Below are positions 7,691-16,209 of a DNA stretch of 53,248 bases, in pieces. The notes under the pieces are model-generated. The model saw only the letters and a program-made list of their open reading frames with translations, ran no database searches and was not told the origin of the DNA. The stretch covers positions 1-53,248 of the forward strand of contig JBBFLY010000012.1 of NCBI GenBank assembly GCA_037478855.1. The letters run 5' to 3'. Position 1 is the stretch's first letter; every line of letters begins with the position of its first letter. Position numbers and translations under genes: made by a program. Source of the stretch: Rhabdothermincola sp037478855. GTDB lineage: Bacteria; Actinomycetota; Acidimicrobiia; Acidimicrobiales; Acidimicrobilacustridaceae.

Positions 7691-8830
7691 TCAGTCTTGC
7701 AGGTCGCCCAGCAGGGCTCCGACGGCGGCCGCGTCGTCCCGGTAGCCCACATGGTCGAGCAGCTGGCCGAGCAGCTCCGCCGCCTCGACCCCGGCTGGAC
7801 CGAGCAGCAGCAGCTCCCGGGCCACCGCCACCGCCTGGCCGGATCCGCCCGCGGCGAGCGCCCCGAGGCTCTTGGCCGGACCGGCCGGCTCGTTCGCGAG
7901 CGCCCAGGCCAGCAGCGCGACCCCCTCGGCGGTGCGGCCATCGGCGAGCGCGGCGGCCCCTCGGAAGCAGTGCGAGGGACCGCAGGCATGGGCGTACCGC
8001 CGAAGCACCTCGTCCGCACCGGCGAGGTCGCCGCGCCACAGCCGGGCCCAAGCACACAGCTCGGCCGCCCAGGCGAGGGTCGCCCCGGAGGGTCGTGCCG
8101 CGAGCACCTCGGCGGCCACTTGCTCAGCCTCACGGGGTCGACCAGCGAGCAGCCACCGATGGGCGTGGTGCAGCTTCGCAGCGAGCTCGGCTGCGGCTGC
8201 CCGCGTCCGTGCCGACACGTTCATCGCGACGAACAGGCCGGCGAGCGCCGCCCCGAACACGAACCCCTCACGTAGCGCCCAGATGCCGATGACCCCGGCG
8301 AGACCGATCGAGACCACCTCGGCAGCCCGCCGCCCGCGTCCCCTCGTCACCAGGTCCGCGACCGCTGCGAAGATCTGGCCGCCGTCAAGGGGGAGGATCG
8401 GCAGGAGGTTGAGCAGCGACCACCCGACGTTGATCCACACCACCTGGGCCAGGATCGTGCGTGCGTCGGCGGAGATGACCACGCCGCTGCGCTCCAGCCA
8501 GAGCGCCGGCAGCCCCACCAGACCGAGCGCGGCGAGCGGCCCGGCCAGGCTGACCACGATGTGGCGTGCCGGTGAGAGCTCGCCACGACCCGAGGTGAGA
8601 CCACCAAGACCGTGCAGGGTGATCGACGGGCGGATGCCGAAGGCCCGAAAGGCAGCCGCATGCCCCAGCTCGTGCAGGAGGATCGAGGCGAACGCGACCA
8701 CGATCCACGAGCCGACGAGGAGCGGGTTCGGATCGAGCGGGTTGATCCCAACCAGCGCGACGACCACCGGGAAGCTCGGCTCGACACGCACGGGGATGCC
8801 CGCAAGGGCGAACTGGGGGCGGCCGGCCAT
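7691..8830 (-). CDS. Site-2 protease family membrane metallopeptidase with TPR-like tail
   Basis: A 379-residue protein of the M50 family. A zinc motif HELGH lies in the third hydrophobic segment (ASILLHELGHAAAF) and the second metal motif NLLPILPLDGGQ lies about 90 residues on, so the active site is intact. Four to six membrane segments fill residues 1-210. After that comes a soluble alanine-rich part of ~165 residues with helical hairpins that look like degenerate TPRs; this is unusual for a short S2P. No PDZ domain is seen. The start is ATG 8830, with the -10-like TACCCT 8 bases upstream. It precedes the acyl-CoA dehydrogenase gene by 4 bases. Substrates, possibly anti-sigma factors, are unknown. 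Confidence 0.82.
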   Translation of the reverse strand: MAGRPQFALAGIPVRVEPSFPVVVALVGINPLDPNPLLVGSWIVVAFASILLHELGHAAAFRAFGIRPSITLHGLGGLTSGRGELSPARHIVVSLAGPLAALGLVGLPALWLERSGVVISADARTILAQVVWINVGWSLLNLLPILPLDGGQIFAAVADLVTRGRGRRAAEVVSIGLAGVIGIWALREGFVFGAALAGLFVAMNVSARTRAAAAELAAKLHHAHRWLLAGRPREAEQVAAEVLAARPSGATLAWAAELCAWARLWRGDLAGADEVLRRYAHACGPSHCFRGAAALADGRTAEGVALLAWALANEPAGPAKSLGALAAGGSGQAVAVARELLLLGPAGVEAAELLGQLLDHVGYRDDAAAVGALLGDLQD

Positions 8831-8838
8831 CACCGATC

Positions 8839-8844
8839 AGGGTA
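8839..8844 (-). promoter_or_regulatory. Leaderless -10 of the site-2 protease gene
   Basis: On the minus strand TACCCT (8844 to 8839) lies 8 bases before ATG 8830. A GTG directly precedes the ATG, but its spacing of 5 is shorter than at the other leaderless starts. Confidence 0.55.
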
Positions 8845-8862
8845 CGCAGTACGGGGCGTCAC

Positions 8863-9699
8863 ATGGCCGCCGCTCCCCTCCGCTCGCGTCCCACACCACC
8901 TCCGCCTCGACGGGATCGACATCCTCGGAAGCCAGATCGAGTGCGTCGCCACCGCGCCGGGTCCCCGGCGACGCGGGCTGCTGAGAGCCCCGTTCGACCA
9001 CGATCACACACGGGCGGTGGAAGCGGGCGAGCCGGTGCGCTCCGTCGGCGGAATCCGCTACCACGAGCGCCGACTCAGATCCGGCTACGGCCCCGACCAC
9101 CCGCCGCTGTTCCTCGTCGGCCACCGGGTCGTCGACGAGCGCCTGCGACGCCTGCCGCGTGTGCCCGAGGCCCGGCCCGCGGATTGCGCTGGTCTCGACG
9201 CGCTCCTCGCCGCCGAGGCCAGGCGACCCGACGAGGGGATCCGCACGGTTCGTGACCTCGCCCGCTGGGAGCTCTTCTTGGACCTCGCAGCCTCCTCACC
9301 GTTCGAGCACCTGCTCGTCGTCGGCGAAGCGGACGGGAGCGGGTCGCCGACCCGGTCGGGCCGCTCGGCCGCCTCCAGCCGCTGTTGAGCGCCCGGCTCG
9401 CCGACTCCTCGTACGCGAGCCGTCGTGGCGCGCTCGACAGCTCGCTGCACCGCTCGGTGGTGCGACTGGTGCACCAGCAGGGAGAGGTCGTCGGCGTCGA
9501 GCCGAGACCTGCGGCGAAGGACCCAACCGAGAGCGACGGCCTCGGCGTCGCGCCGGACTGGTTCCCTGCGCTGATGCTGGGGCACTGGGGGGCCATCGGC
9601 CTCGCCGAGCGGGTCGACGACGTGCTGCTCGGCCGGCACCGCGGGCTCATGGAGGTCCTCTTCCCCAAGCGGCCGGCCGACGTCGCCGGCGACTTCTGA
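8863..9699 (+). pseudogene. Uncharacterised gene with one clear and one possible frameshift
   Basis: Coding-like sequence (GC-rich third positions, sensible protein) runs in one frame up to about 9335 and then continues in another frame to the TGA before 9700. Adding a single G to the GGG at 9335-9337 joins HLLVVGEADG to ERVADPVGPLGRLQ and gives one open frame. The upstream half has no ATG or GTG near its beginning. ATG 8863 is out of frame but joins it if one C is removed from the CCCC at 8875-8878. The repaired product would be roughly 275 residues, soluble and mixed alpha/beta, and matches no family I know. The alternatives are true decay, recoding, or two homopolymer sequencing errors. 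It lies just before menG. Confidence 0.6.
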
Positions 9700-9706
9700 C
9701 CGGCCG

Positions 9707-9712
9707 TAGGCT
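9707..9712 (+). promoter_or_regulatory. Leaderless -10 of menG-menF
   Basis: TAGGCT ends exactly 8 bases before ATG 9721, with no Shine-Dalgarno between. Confidence 0.6.
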
Positions 9713-9720
9713 CGCAGACG

Positions 9721-10431
9721 ATGACAACCGAAGCCCGCCTGCCGGTGGGCGAGGAGAAGGTGCGCGTGGTGCGGTCGATGTTCGACGCGATCGCACCCCG
9801 CTACGACCTCGTCAACCGGATCATGACCTTCCGGATGGACGTCGGATGGAGGCGCCGCTGCGTGCGGCGACTGGCGCTCGGGCCGGGATCGGTCGTGCTC
9901 GACCTGGCCTGCGGCACCGGCGACCTGTGCCGTGAGCTCCAACGTGTTGGGCTCCGCCCGATCGGCATCGACCTGTCGTTCGGGATGCTCACTGCGGCGC
10001 GGACCACCGCGCCACTGGTCGAAGCGGACGCGCTCCGCCTCCCAGTACCCGATCAGACCGTCGACGGGGTCACGTGCGGGTTCGCGCTCCGGAACCTGGT
10101 GGACCTCAGCGTCTTCTTCGCCGAGCTCGCCCGGGTCGTGCGTCCCGGCGGCCGGATCGCGCTGCTCGAGGTCGCGGAGCCTCCGAACCCGCTGTTGCGA
10201 GCCGGTCATCAGGTGTACTTCGGGAAGGTCGTCCCCCTGATCGGCGGGCTGCTCTCCGACGCCGCCGCCTACCGGTACCTGCCCGCTTCGGTGGCCTACC
10301 TGCCGACCCCGGACGAGCTGTCTGCGATGCTCACCGACGCCGGCTTCTGCCTCGTACGCCGTGAGCTGCTCTCCGGCGGCATCGCCCAGCTGCTCACCGC
10401 CACCCGTCCCAGAGCCGAGTGGCTGGCGTGA
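9721..10431 (+). CDS. menG: Demethylmenaquinone methyltransferase
   Basis: A 236-residue class I SAM methyltransferase of the MenG/UbiE family. It starts with VRSMFDAIAPRYDLVNRIMT, the signature of the family, followed by the SAM-binding loop VLDLACGTGDL at about residues 59-69 and the GFALRNLVD motif. It methylates demethylmenaquinone, the last step of menaquinone synthesis. Because only menaquinone genes surround it, menG is preferred over ubiE. The stop overlaps the menF start in a GTGA, so menG and menF form a coupled operon. Confidence 0.93.
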   Translation: MTTEARLPVGEEKVRVVRSMFDAIAPRYDLVNRIMTFRMDVGWRRRCVRRLALGPGSVVLDLACGTGDLCRELQRVGLRPIGIDLSFGMLTAARTTAPLVEADALRLPVPDQTVDGVTCGFALRNLVDLSVFFAELARVVRPGGRIALLEVAEPPNPLLRAGHQVYFGKVVPLIGGLLSDAAAYRYLPASVAYLPTPDELSAMLTDAGFCLVRRELLSGGIAQLLTATRPRAEWLA

Positions 10432-11651
10432 GCGGGCGGCTCGTCGCGGTCACCCGCCGCCTCGACGACGACGTCGACCTGCTGGACATCGCCGCCGACG
10501 ACGGGTGGTTGTTCCTGCGCCACGAAGAGGGGCTGGCCGGCCACGGCGTCGCACTGCAGATCCCACTGCCCCGCCATGACCCGGCGCTCGCCGCGAAGGT
10601 GGTGCACGACACCCTCGACACCATCGACGTCGACGACGAGGTGTGCCGTGCCGGCACCGGACCGGTGGCGTTCGGTGCACTCCCGTTCGCACCCGACGCC
10701 GAGGGGTCACTCGTCGTGCCCCGGCTCATCGTGGGTCGCGCCGACGACGGGACCCGCTGGATCACCGCCGTCAGCGCGTCCGGCGCTCCGCCGGTGCTCA
10801 AGGTTCCGCCGGTGGCCGATCGGGTCGAGCCGTCACGGTTCACGGTCTCGAGCGAGCGGGACCCCGGGGAGTGGCGTGCCGCGCTCACCGAGGTGCGCGA
10901 CCTGATCCGCTCGGGTGACGCGCACAAGGTGGTGCTCGCCCGCGCCGTCACCGTCGAAGCCGACGCGCCGCTGTCACGGAGCGTGATCCTCCGACGCCTG
11001 CGGGCCGCGTACCCCTCGTGCATGCTCTTCGCCGACGGCGGGTTCGTCGGTGCCAGCCCGGAGCTGCTCGTGGCCCGGATGGGAGATCTGGTGCGCTCAC
11101 ACCCCATGGCCGGCACCGCACCACGCAGCAGCGACCCCTCGACCGACGCCCGGCTGGCCGCCAACCTCCTGGCCTCGGACAAGGACCGCACCGAGCATCG
11201 CTACACGATCGACATGGTGCACGACACCCTGCTGCCGTGGTGTTCGTACCTCGACGAGGAGGCCGAGCCGAGCATCGTCGCGATGGCCAACGTCCAGCAC
11301 CTCGCGACGAGGGTTGAGGGTCGCCTCTCCTCCCCACCCGCCTCGGTGGTCGAGCTCATGGTGGCGCTGCACCCCACACCTGCCGTGGGGGGCGTGCCGC
11401 GGCACCTCGCGCTCGACGCCATCCGGCGCTACGAACGGCTGGATCGCGGCCGCTTCGCCGGGCCGGTCGGCTGGGTGGACGCCGCGGGGAACGGTGCGTG
11501 GGCAGTCGGCATCCGCAGCGCGGAGCTGCACGGCTCAACCGCCCGGCTGTTCGCCGGTGTGGGAGTGGTGGAAGACTCCGAGCCCGACGCGGAGCTGGCG
11601 GAGACCCGCACCAAGCTCCAGGCGCTGCTCAGCGCGATCGTGCGTCCCTGA
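10428..11651 (+). CDS. menF: Isochorismate synthase
   Basis: A 407-residue chorismate-using enzyme. Conserved elements occur in order: HKVVLARAV with the active-site lysine near residue 166, FVGASPELL, HPMAGTAPR, HPTPAVGGVP, a GPVGW loop and AGVGVVEDSEPDAELAET, which carry the magnesium-binding acids and the general base region. It converts chorismate to isochorismate, the first committed step to menaquinone. The start is GTG 10428, overlapping the menG stop as GTGA; a GTG three codons earlier (10419) is less likely. Siderophore-type isochorismate synthases look alike, but the menaquinone context settles the name. Its 3' end overlaps convergent menD by 23 bases. Confidence 0.92.
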   Translation: MSGRLVAVTRRLDDDVDLLDIAADDGWLFLRHEEGLAGHGVALQIPLPRHDPALAAKVVHDTLDTIDVDDEVCRAGTGPVAFGALPFAPDAEGSLVVPRLIVGRADDGTRWITAVSASGAPPVLKVPPVADRVEPSRFTVSSERDPGEWRAALTEVRDLIRSGDAHKVVLARAVTVEADAPLSRSVILRRLRAAYPSCMLFADGGFVGASPELLVARMGDLVRSHPMAGTAPRSSDPSTDARLAANLLASDKDRTEHRYTIDMVHDTLLPWCSYLDEEAEPSIVAMANVQHLATRVEGRLSSPPASVVELMVALHPTPAVGGVPRHLALDAIRRYERLDRGRFAGPVGWVDAAGNGAWAVGIRSAELHGSTARLFAGVGVVEDSEPDAELAETRTKLQALLSAIVRP

Positions 11652-13317
11652 TCGCGGCGTGCAGGGCGTCGTGGACGGCGACGTTGGCCGACCGGTCGGT
11701 CCTGGCCACGACCACGTGGGCACCCCCTGCGTGCAGCGCATCGCCGATGGCGGCGCGCAGCTCCGCACGGCTCGCCACCTCGCACGCCGGCAGGTCGTGC
11801 ACCGCAGCCAGAGCGACCGGATCGACCCCGTGGGGGGTGGCGAACAACCGCTCGAAGACCGGTGGGTCCAGGGCTGTGGCCTGGGGGAGGAAGGAGAAGA
11901 TGCCTCCGCCGTCGTTGTGGACCACGACGATCACCAGGTTGACGTCGCGGGCCGCGAGCCCCAACAGCGCGTTCGAGTCGTGGAGGAACGCGAGGTCGCC
12001 CACCAGGGCGCCGGTGGAACCGCCCGCGAGTGCCACACCGACCGCCGTGGAGACCACCCCGTCGATGCCGTTCGCGCCTCGGTTCGACAGCACCCGAAGA
12101 CCGTCCCGGGGCGCGGCGTACCACTCGAGGTCCCGCACGGGCATCGAGGACGACACCACGAGGGAGGCGTCGTCGGGTAGCGCCGCCGCGGTGTCCCGCG
12201 CGATCGCCGGCTCCGAGAGCTGCTCCCCGAGCGAGGCTTCGATCACCTCGGCGGCTTGGCGGTCGAGCTGCCGCCATCGGCTCAGCCAGCTCGGGTCGAC
12301 GGCCGCGCCCTCGAGCTGCGCCGCGAGCTCCAGGCAGACCCACGCAGGATCCGCGGCCGCGACCATCCCGGCGTCGTGATCGGGATCGAACCATCCGCCG
12401 TGTGCGTCGACGATCACCTGCAGGGCGTCGGATCCCGCCAGCCACGACGCGAGCGCCCGGGAGGCCGGGGGCATGCCGAGGCGCAGCACGACCTGCGCGG
12501 CGAGGTCGTCACCGTCACGGAGCAGCGCGTCGAAGTGGGCGACGACCACCGGATCCGGGATGCGACAGCCACTCCGCGGGTCCGCGAGCACCGGCCAGCC
12601 CAGCGTGTGCGCGAGCACCAGCACCGCCTCGGGCCGGGTGATCCCCGCACCGGCCACCACCACGCCACGCAGGCCGCGGCAGTGCTCGGCGAGTCGCCGC
12701 AGGGCCCAGTGGGAGAGGTGCCGCTCCGTGGGCAGCGCCTCGTGCCAGGGCAGCCCCGCGTCCCGTCCTTCGGGGAGCCCACCGGCTTCCGCGACGAGCG
12801 GCTCACGGAACGGCAGGTTCAGGTGCACCGGCCCGGGCGGTGAGCTGGTCGCCTCGATGTACGCCCGGCACCCGAGCGAGCGCCAGCTGTGCGCACTCGC
12901 GTCGTCGGCCGGACCGGGATCGGCGAACCAGCGCACCGCGTCGCCGTAGAGACCCGCTTGCTCGATCGTCTGGGGCGCGCCGACCCGGTGCAGCTCGGGC
13001 GGGCGGTCGGCGGTGCACGCGATCAGCGGAACCCGGTTGTATGAGGCCTCGACGATCGCGGGGTGCAGCTCGACGGCGGCGGTCCCGCTCGTGGTGACCA
13101 CGACCGCCGGCCGACCGGTCGCCGCGCCCACCCCCAACGCCATGAACGCCGCGGCGCGCTCGTCGGGGTGGACCTCCACGTGGAGCCGACCGTCGGCGGC
13201 GAGGGCGAGCGCGAGCGGCGTGGAGCGCGACCCCGGACAGATCAGCGCGTGGGTCACCCCGCACCGGACGAGCTCGTCGACGAGCGTGGCGCAGAAGCTG
13301 GCCGCGACGGCTGACAC
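11629..13317 (-). CDS. menD: SEPHCHC synthase (MenD), thiamine-diphosphate enzyme
   Basis: A 562-residue ThDP enzyme that joins isochorismate and 2-oxoglutarate to give 2-succinyl-5-enolpyruvyl-6-hydroxy-3-cyclohexene-1-carboxylate. The N-terminal domain has ICPGSRSTPLALAL and the conserved Glu of VEVHPDERAAAFMALG. The C-terminal diphosphate-binding motif is VHNDGGGIFSFLPQ. The length is normal. I prefer GTG 13317 (VSAVAASF) as start because the -10-like TAGGCT ends 7 bases before it; an in-frame ATG at 13344 would overlap the menH start and remove that promoter. It is divergent from menH and convergent on menF. Confidence 0.93.
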   Translation of the reverse strand: MSAVAASFCATLVDELVRCGVTHALICPGSRSTPLALALAADGRLHVEVHPDERAAAFMALGVGAATGRPAVVVTTSGTAAVELHPAIVEASYNRVPLIACTADRPPELHRVGAPQTIEQAGLYGDAVRWFADPGPADDASAHSWRSLGCRAYIEATSSPPGPVHLNLPFREPLVAEAGGLPEGRDAGLPWHEALPTERHLSHWALRRLAEHCRGLRGVVVAGAGITRPEAVLVLAHTLGWPVLADPRSGCRIPDPVVVAHFDALLRDGDDLAAQVVLRLGMPPASRALASWLAGSDALQVIVDAHGGWFDPDHDAGMVAAADPAWVCLELAAQLEGAAVDPSWLSRWRQLDRQAAEVIEASLGEQLSEPAIARDTAAALPDDASLVVSSSMPVRDLEWYAAPRDGLRVLSNRGANGIDGVVSTAVGVALAGGSTGALVGDLAFLHDSNALLGLAARDVNLVIVVVHNDGGGIFSFLPQATALDPPVFERLFATPHGVDPVALAAVHDLPACEVASRAELRAAIGDALHAGGAHVVVARTDRSANVAVHDALHAAIRDARSR

Positions 13318-13324
13318 GGACGAC

Positions 13325-13334
13325 AGCCTACGGT
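13325..13334. promoter_or_regulatory. Bidirectional promoter core of menD and menH
   Basis: Two -10 hexamers overlap by two bases. The minus-strand TAGGCT (13330 to 13325) serves menD and the plus-strand TACGGT (13329-13334) serves menH. They share the TA at 13329-13330. The distances to the start codons are 7 and 8 bases, so both mRNAs would be leaderless. Confidence 0.6.
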
Positions 13335-13342
13335 CTGCCTCC

Positions 13343-14113
13343 ATGGGCGTCGCGCTGCACACCGAGACCCGGGGCGATCACGGTCCTCGTCTGGTGCTGG
13401 TGCACGGCTTCACGCAGAACAGCCGGTGCTGGTCCCCGATCGACGACGACCTGGCCCGAGACCACCGGCTCGTGCTGGTCGACGCGCCTGGCCACGGCGG
13501 CTCCTCAGCGGTGCGGGCCGACCTCGAGACCGGCGCGGGCCTGCTGGGCGCGGTGGGCGGGCGGGCCACCTACATCGGCTACTCGATGGGCGGCCGGCTC
13601 GCGCTGCGCTTGGCGCTGGACCGACCCGAGCTGGTCGAGCGACTGATCCTGATCGGTGCCTCCCCCGGCATCGAAGACGACCGCGAGCGCGACGCCCGCC
13701 GTCGCGCCGATGACCGCTTGGCGGATCACCTCGAGTCCGTGGGGCTGGCGGCCTTCCTCGACGAGTGGCTCGCCCAGCCGCTGTTCGCCGGTCTCGACCC
13801 GGCCGCGGCACATCGTGCCGCGCGGCTCGACAACACCGTCGAAGGCCTGTCGTCGAGCCTGCGCCTCGCGGGCACCGGCACTCAGCAGCCCCTCTGGGAC
13901 CGTCTGGCGGAGCTCACGATGCCGGTCCTGGTCGTCGTGGGAGCGCTCGACACGAGGTTCCATCGCATCGGGGAGCGGATGCGCGACGCGATTGGCGGGA
14001 ACGCCGAGCTGGCGCTGATCGACGGTGCCGGCCACGCGGCCCACCTGGAGCAGCCGGTCGCGTTCGCGAAGCTGGTCCGCCGCTGGCTGACCCGTACGCC
14101 AATCACGCGCTGA
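13343..14113 (+). CDS. menH: Alpha/beta hydrolase, probable SHCHC synthase (MenH)
   Basis: A 256-residue alpha/beta hydrolase. The sequence shows LVLVHGFTQNSRCWSP, VDAPGHGGSS, the nucleophile elbow GYSMGGRLAL (Ser81) and the C-terminal His of DGAGHAAHLEQP. MenH enzymes eliminate pyruvate from the MenD product. The GYSMGGR elbow, the length and the position opposite menD support this role, although esterase-like relatives cannot be fully excluded. The ATG at 13343 is set by the -10-like TACGGT 8 bases upstream. The 3' end overlaps convergent menA by 11 bases. Confidence 0.82.
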   Translation: MGVALHTETRGDHGPRLVLVHGFTQNSRCWSPIDDDLARDHRLVLVDAPGHGGSSAVRADLETGAGLLGAVGGRATYIGYSMGGRLALRLALDRPELVERLILIGASPGIEDDRERDARRRADDRLADHLESVGLAAFLDEWLAQPLFAGLDPAAAHRAARLDNTVEGLSSSLRLAGTGTQQPLWDRLAELTMPVLVVVGALDTRFHRIGERMRDAIGGNAELALIDGAGHAAHLEQPVAFAKLVRRWLTRTPITR

Positions 14114-14999
14114 GCCACAGACCGGCTGCGAAGAGCACCCCGAAGAGCAGCTGGACCCGCCCGGTAGCCCCGAGCACCGGGATCAGCGCCGGACCCCTGG
14201 CTCCCTCGAGCACCCGCTGCACCGGCAGCCGGACGGCCATCACCGCAGCGAGCGCCACGGCGGCGAGCAGACGGGCGCCGAGGCCGGCGACGAAGGGCAC
14301 CACGGCGAAGGGCAAGTACATGAGCACCGCGTAGAGGATCCGGGTGCGGGTCTCACCGAGGCGGACCGCCAGGGTGCGCTTCCCCGCGGCCGCGTCGGTG
14401 GGGAGGTCCCGCAGGTTGTTCACGACCAGCAGCGCGGTGGCGAGCAGACCCACCGGGATCGACGCTCCGAAAGCCAGCCACGTGAGGGACCCGGTCTGGA
14501 CGTAGGACGACCCGACGGTCGCCACCACGCCGAAGAACACGAAGACGAAGACCTCTCCCAGTCCGAGGTAGCCGTAGGGACGCGGACCTCCCGTGTAGAG
14601 CCAGCCGGCTGCGAAGGAGATCGCGCCCACCACGACCAGCCAGAGGGTCGTCGCCAGAGCGAGCGCGAGGCCGGCGACCGCCGCCACCCCGAAGGCGAGC
14701 ATCGCCGCCCGCTTCACCGCAGCCGGCGACGCCGCACCGGAGCCCACCAGCCGCACCGGACCCACCCGATCGGGGCCGTCGGTGCCACGCAGGCCATCGG
14801 AGTAGTCGTTGGCGTAGTTCGTGCCGACCTGGATCGCTACGGCCACGACCATCGCGGCAACGAAGCGCCACAGCACGATCCCCCGCCCCACGCCCAGGTC
14901 ACCGTCGGCGGCCGCAGCCGTGCCGACGAGCACGGGCACGATCGCCGCCGGCAGGGTGCGCGGGCGTGCACCCGCGACCCAGATCCTCACCTGCTCCAC
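14103..14999 (-). CDS. menA: 1,4-dihydroxy-2-naphthoate polyprenyltransferase
   Basis: A 298-residue UbiA-superfamily membrane enzyme with about nine hydrophobic segments. The first Asp-rich motif is NYANDYSDGLRGTDG and the second is VNNLRDLPTDAAAGKRT, both expected for prenyl-diphosphate/magnesium binding. It attaches the polyprenyl tail to 1,4-dihydroxy-2-naphthoate in the membrane. The start is uncertain: GTG 14999 has a weak -10-like CAAGCT six bases upstream, and GTG 14990 is a close alternative. It is divergent from menE with 59 bases between, and overlaps menH at the 3' ends. Confidence 0.92.
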   Translation of the reverse strand: MEQVRIWVAGARPRTLPAAIVPVLVGTAAAADGDLGVGRGIVLWRFVAAMVVAVAIQVGTNYANDYSDGLRGTDGPDRVGPVRLVGSGAASPAAVKRAAMLAFGVAAVAGLALALATTLWLVVVGAISFAAGWLYTGGPRPYGYLGLGEVFVFVFFGVVATVGSSYVQTGSLTWLAFGASIPVGLLATALLVVNNLRDLPTDAAAGKRTLAVRLGETRTRILYAVLMYLPFAVVPFVAGLGARLLAAVALAAVMAVRLPVQRVLEGARGPALIPVLGATGRVQLLFGVLFAAGLWLSA

Positions 15000-15045
15000 C
15001 GCGCCAGCTTGGCCGCAGCCGCCTGGAGCGGCCAGTTGCCGTCGG

Positions 15046-15051
15046 TAACCT
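15046..15051 (+). promoter_or_regulatory. Leaderless -10 of menE
   Basis: TAACCT ends 7 bases before GTG 15059, the most likely menE start. Confidence 0.55.
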
Positions 15052-15058
15052 CGACGTT

Positions 15059-16198
15059 GTGCCTGAGCTGGTCGCTGCCGTCCTCGTCGGCCAACCCGGC
15101 GTCGATCTGCTCTTCGAGACCTGGGACCGCGGCGACGCGCTGATGCCCGTCGATCCGCGGCTGGCACCCCCCGCGGTGGAACGGCTCCTGCGTGCGATGC
15201 GCCCGCACCGGTTCGTGGACCGCTCGGGAGTCCTCCACCACCTGCCCGACCCCCGACCCCTGGAGGAGGGCGACGCGCTGGTCATGGTCACCAGCGGAAG
15301 CACCGGCGACCCCAAGGGGGTGATCCACACCCACCGATCGATCGAGGCTTCCGCCCGCGCGACCAGCGAAGCGCTGGGCGTGGACCCCGCGACCGACCGC
15401 TGGCTGTGCTGCCTGCCGCTGGCCCACGTCGCCGGTCTCTCCGTCGTCCTGCGCGCCCGGTGGGCGTCGGTGCCCTACGAGGTGCTCCCTTCGTTCGTGG
15501 CCACCGAGGTCATGGCCGCGGCGCGCCAACGGGGTGCGACGCTGACCACGCTCGTGCCCACCGCGCTGGCGCGCATCGACCCATCCGCCTTCCGGCGCAT
15601 CGTGGTGGGTGGGACGGCACCTCCCGCTGAGCTGCCCCCGAACACGGTGGTGAGCTACGGCATGACCGAGACCGGCTCGGCAGTTGCGTACGACGGTCGA
15701 GCGCTTGCGGGTGTCGACATCCGGATCGTCGACGGCGAGATCCAGCTCCGTGGCCCGATGCTGTTTCGCGCCTACCGCGACGGCACCACTGCCCGCACCG
15801 CGGACGGGTGGTTCCCGACGAACGACGCCGGCGCGTGGGACGCCGAGGGCCGGCTGGTCGTGCACGGCCGCCGTGGCGACCTCATCATCACCGGCGGCGA
15901 GAACGTCTGGCCCGCCGACGTCGAACGGGTGCTGATGCGCCACCCGGGGGTCAGGGAGGTCGCGGTGGTCGGACGGGCCGATCCCGAGTGGGGACAGCGG
16001 GTGGTCGCAGTGGTCGTCCCTGCCGACCCGGCCGCGCCACCGGATCTCGCGTCGCTGCGAGCCTTCGTCAAGGAGCACCTGCACCCGTTCGCAGCCCCGC
16101 GCGAACTCGAGCTGCGGGAGCAGCTCCCCCGGAGCGGCCTCGGCAAGGTCCTGCGGTCCCAGCTCAACGGCGGTGACCGCGTCGACAACGAGCGGTAG
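15059..16198 (+). CDS. menE: o-Succinylbenzoate--CoA ligase
   Basis: A 379-residue ANL-superfamily ligase, compact like other actinobacterial MenE proteins. The ATP motif TSGSTGDPKGVIHTH is at about residues 78-92, followed by the YGMTETGSA adenylate motif, GWFPTNDAG and the hinge/C-domain GRRGDLIITGGENVWPADVE. The catalytic lysine is in SGLGKVLRSQL. It activates o-succinylbenzoate as its CoA thioester for MenB. The start at GTG 15059 agrees with the -10-like TAACCT 7 bases upstream; the frame further upstream overlaps menA and lacks a good start. Its stop codon TAG is the first half of the next gene's -10 hexamer. Confidence 0.88.
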   Translation: MPELVAAVLVGQPGVDLLFETWDRGDALMPVDPRLAPPAVERLLRAMRPHRFVDRSGVLHHLPDPRPLEEGDALVMVTSGSTGDPKGVIHTHRSIEASARATSEALGVDPATDRWLCCLPLAHVAGLSVVLRARWASVPYEVLPSFVATEVMAAARQRGATLTTLVPTALARIDPSAFRRIVVGGTAPPAELPPNTVVSYGMTETGSAVAYDGRALAGVDIRIVDGEIQLRGPMLFRAYRDGTTARTADGWFPTNDAGAWDAEGRLVVHGRRGDLIITGGENVWPADVERVLMRHPGVREVAVVGRADPEWGQRVVAVVVPADPAAPPDLASLRAFVKEHLHPFAAPRELELREQLPRSGLGKVLRSQLNGGDRVDNER

Positions 16199-16201
16199 CC
16201 T
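16196..16201 (+). promoter_or_regulatory. -10 of the PAS-GGDEF-EAL gene, containing the menE stop
   Basis: TAGCCT ends 8 bases before GTG 16210. Its first three bases are the TAG stop codon of menE. Confidence 0.55.
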
Positions 16202-16209
16202 TGTCTGTG

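Noticed and set aside
8837..9124. A minus-strand frame of 95 codons that looks partly protein-like
   Set aside because: Third-codon GC is clearly higher in the overlapping plus-strand frame, and the plus frame continues coherently to 9699 after one base correction.
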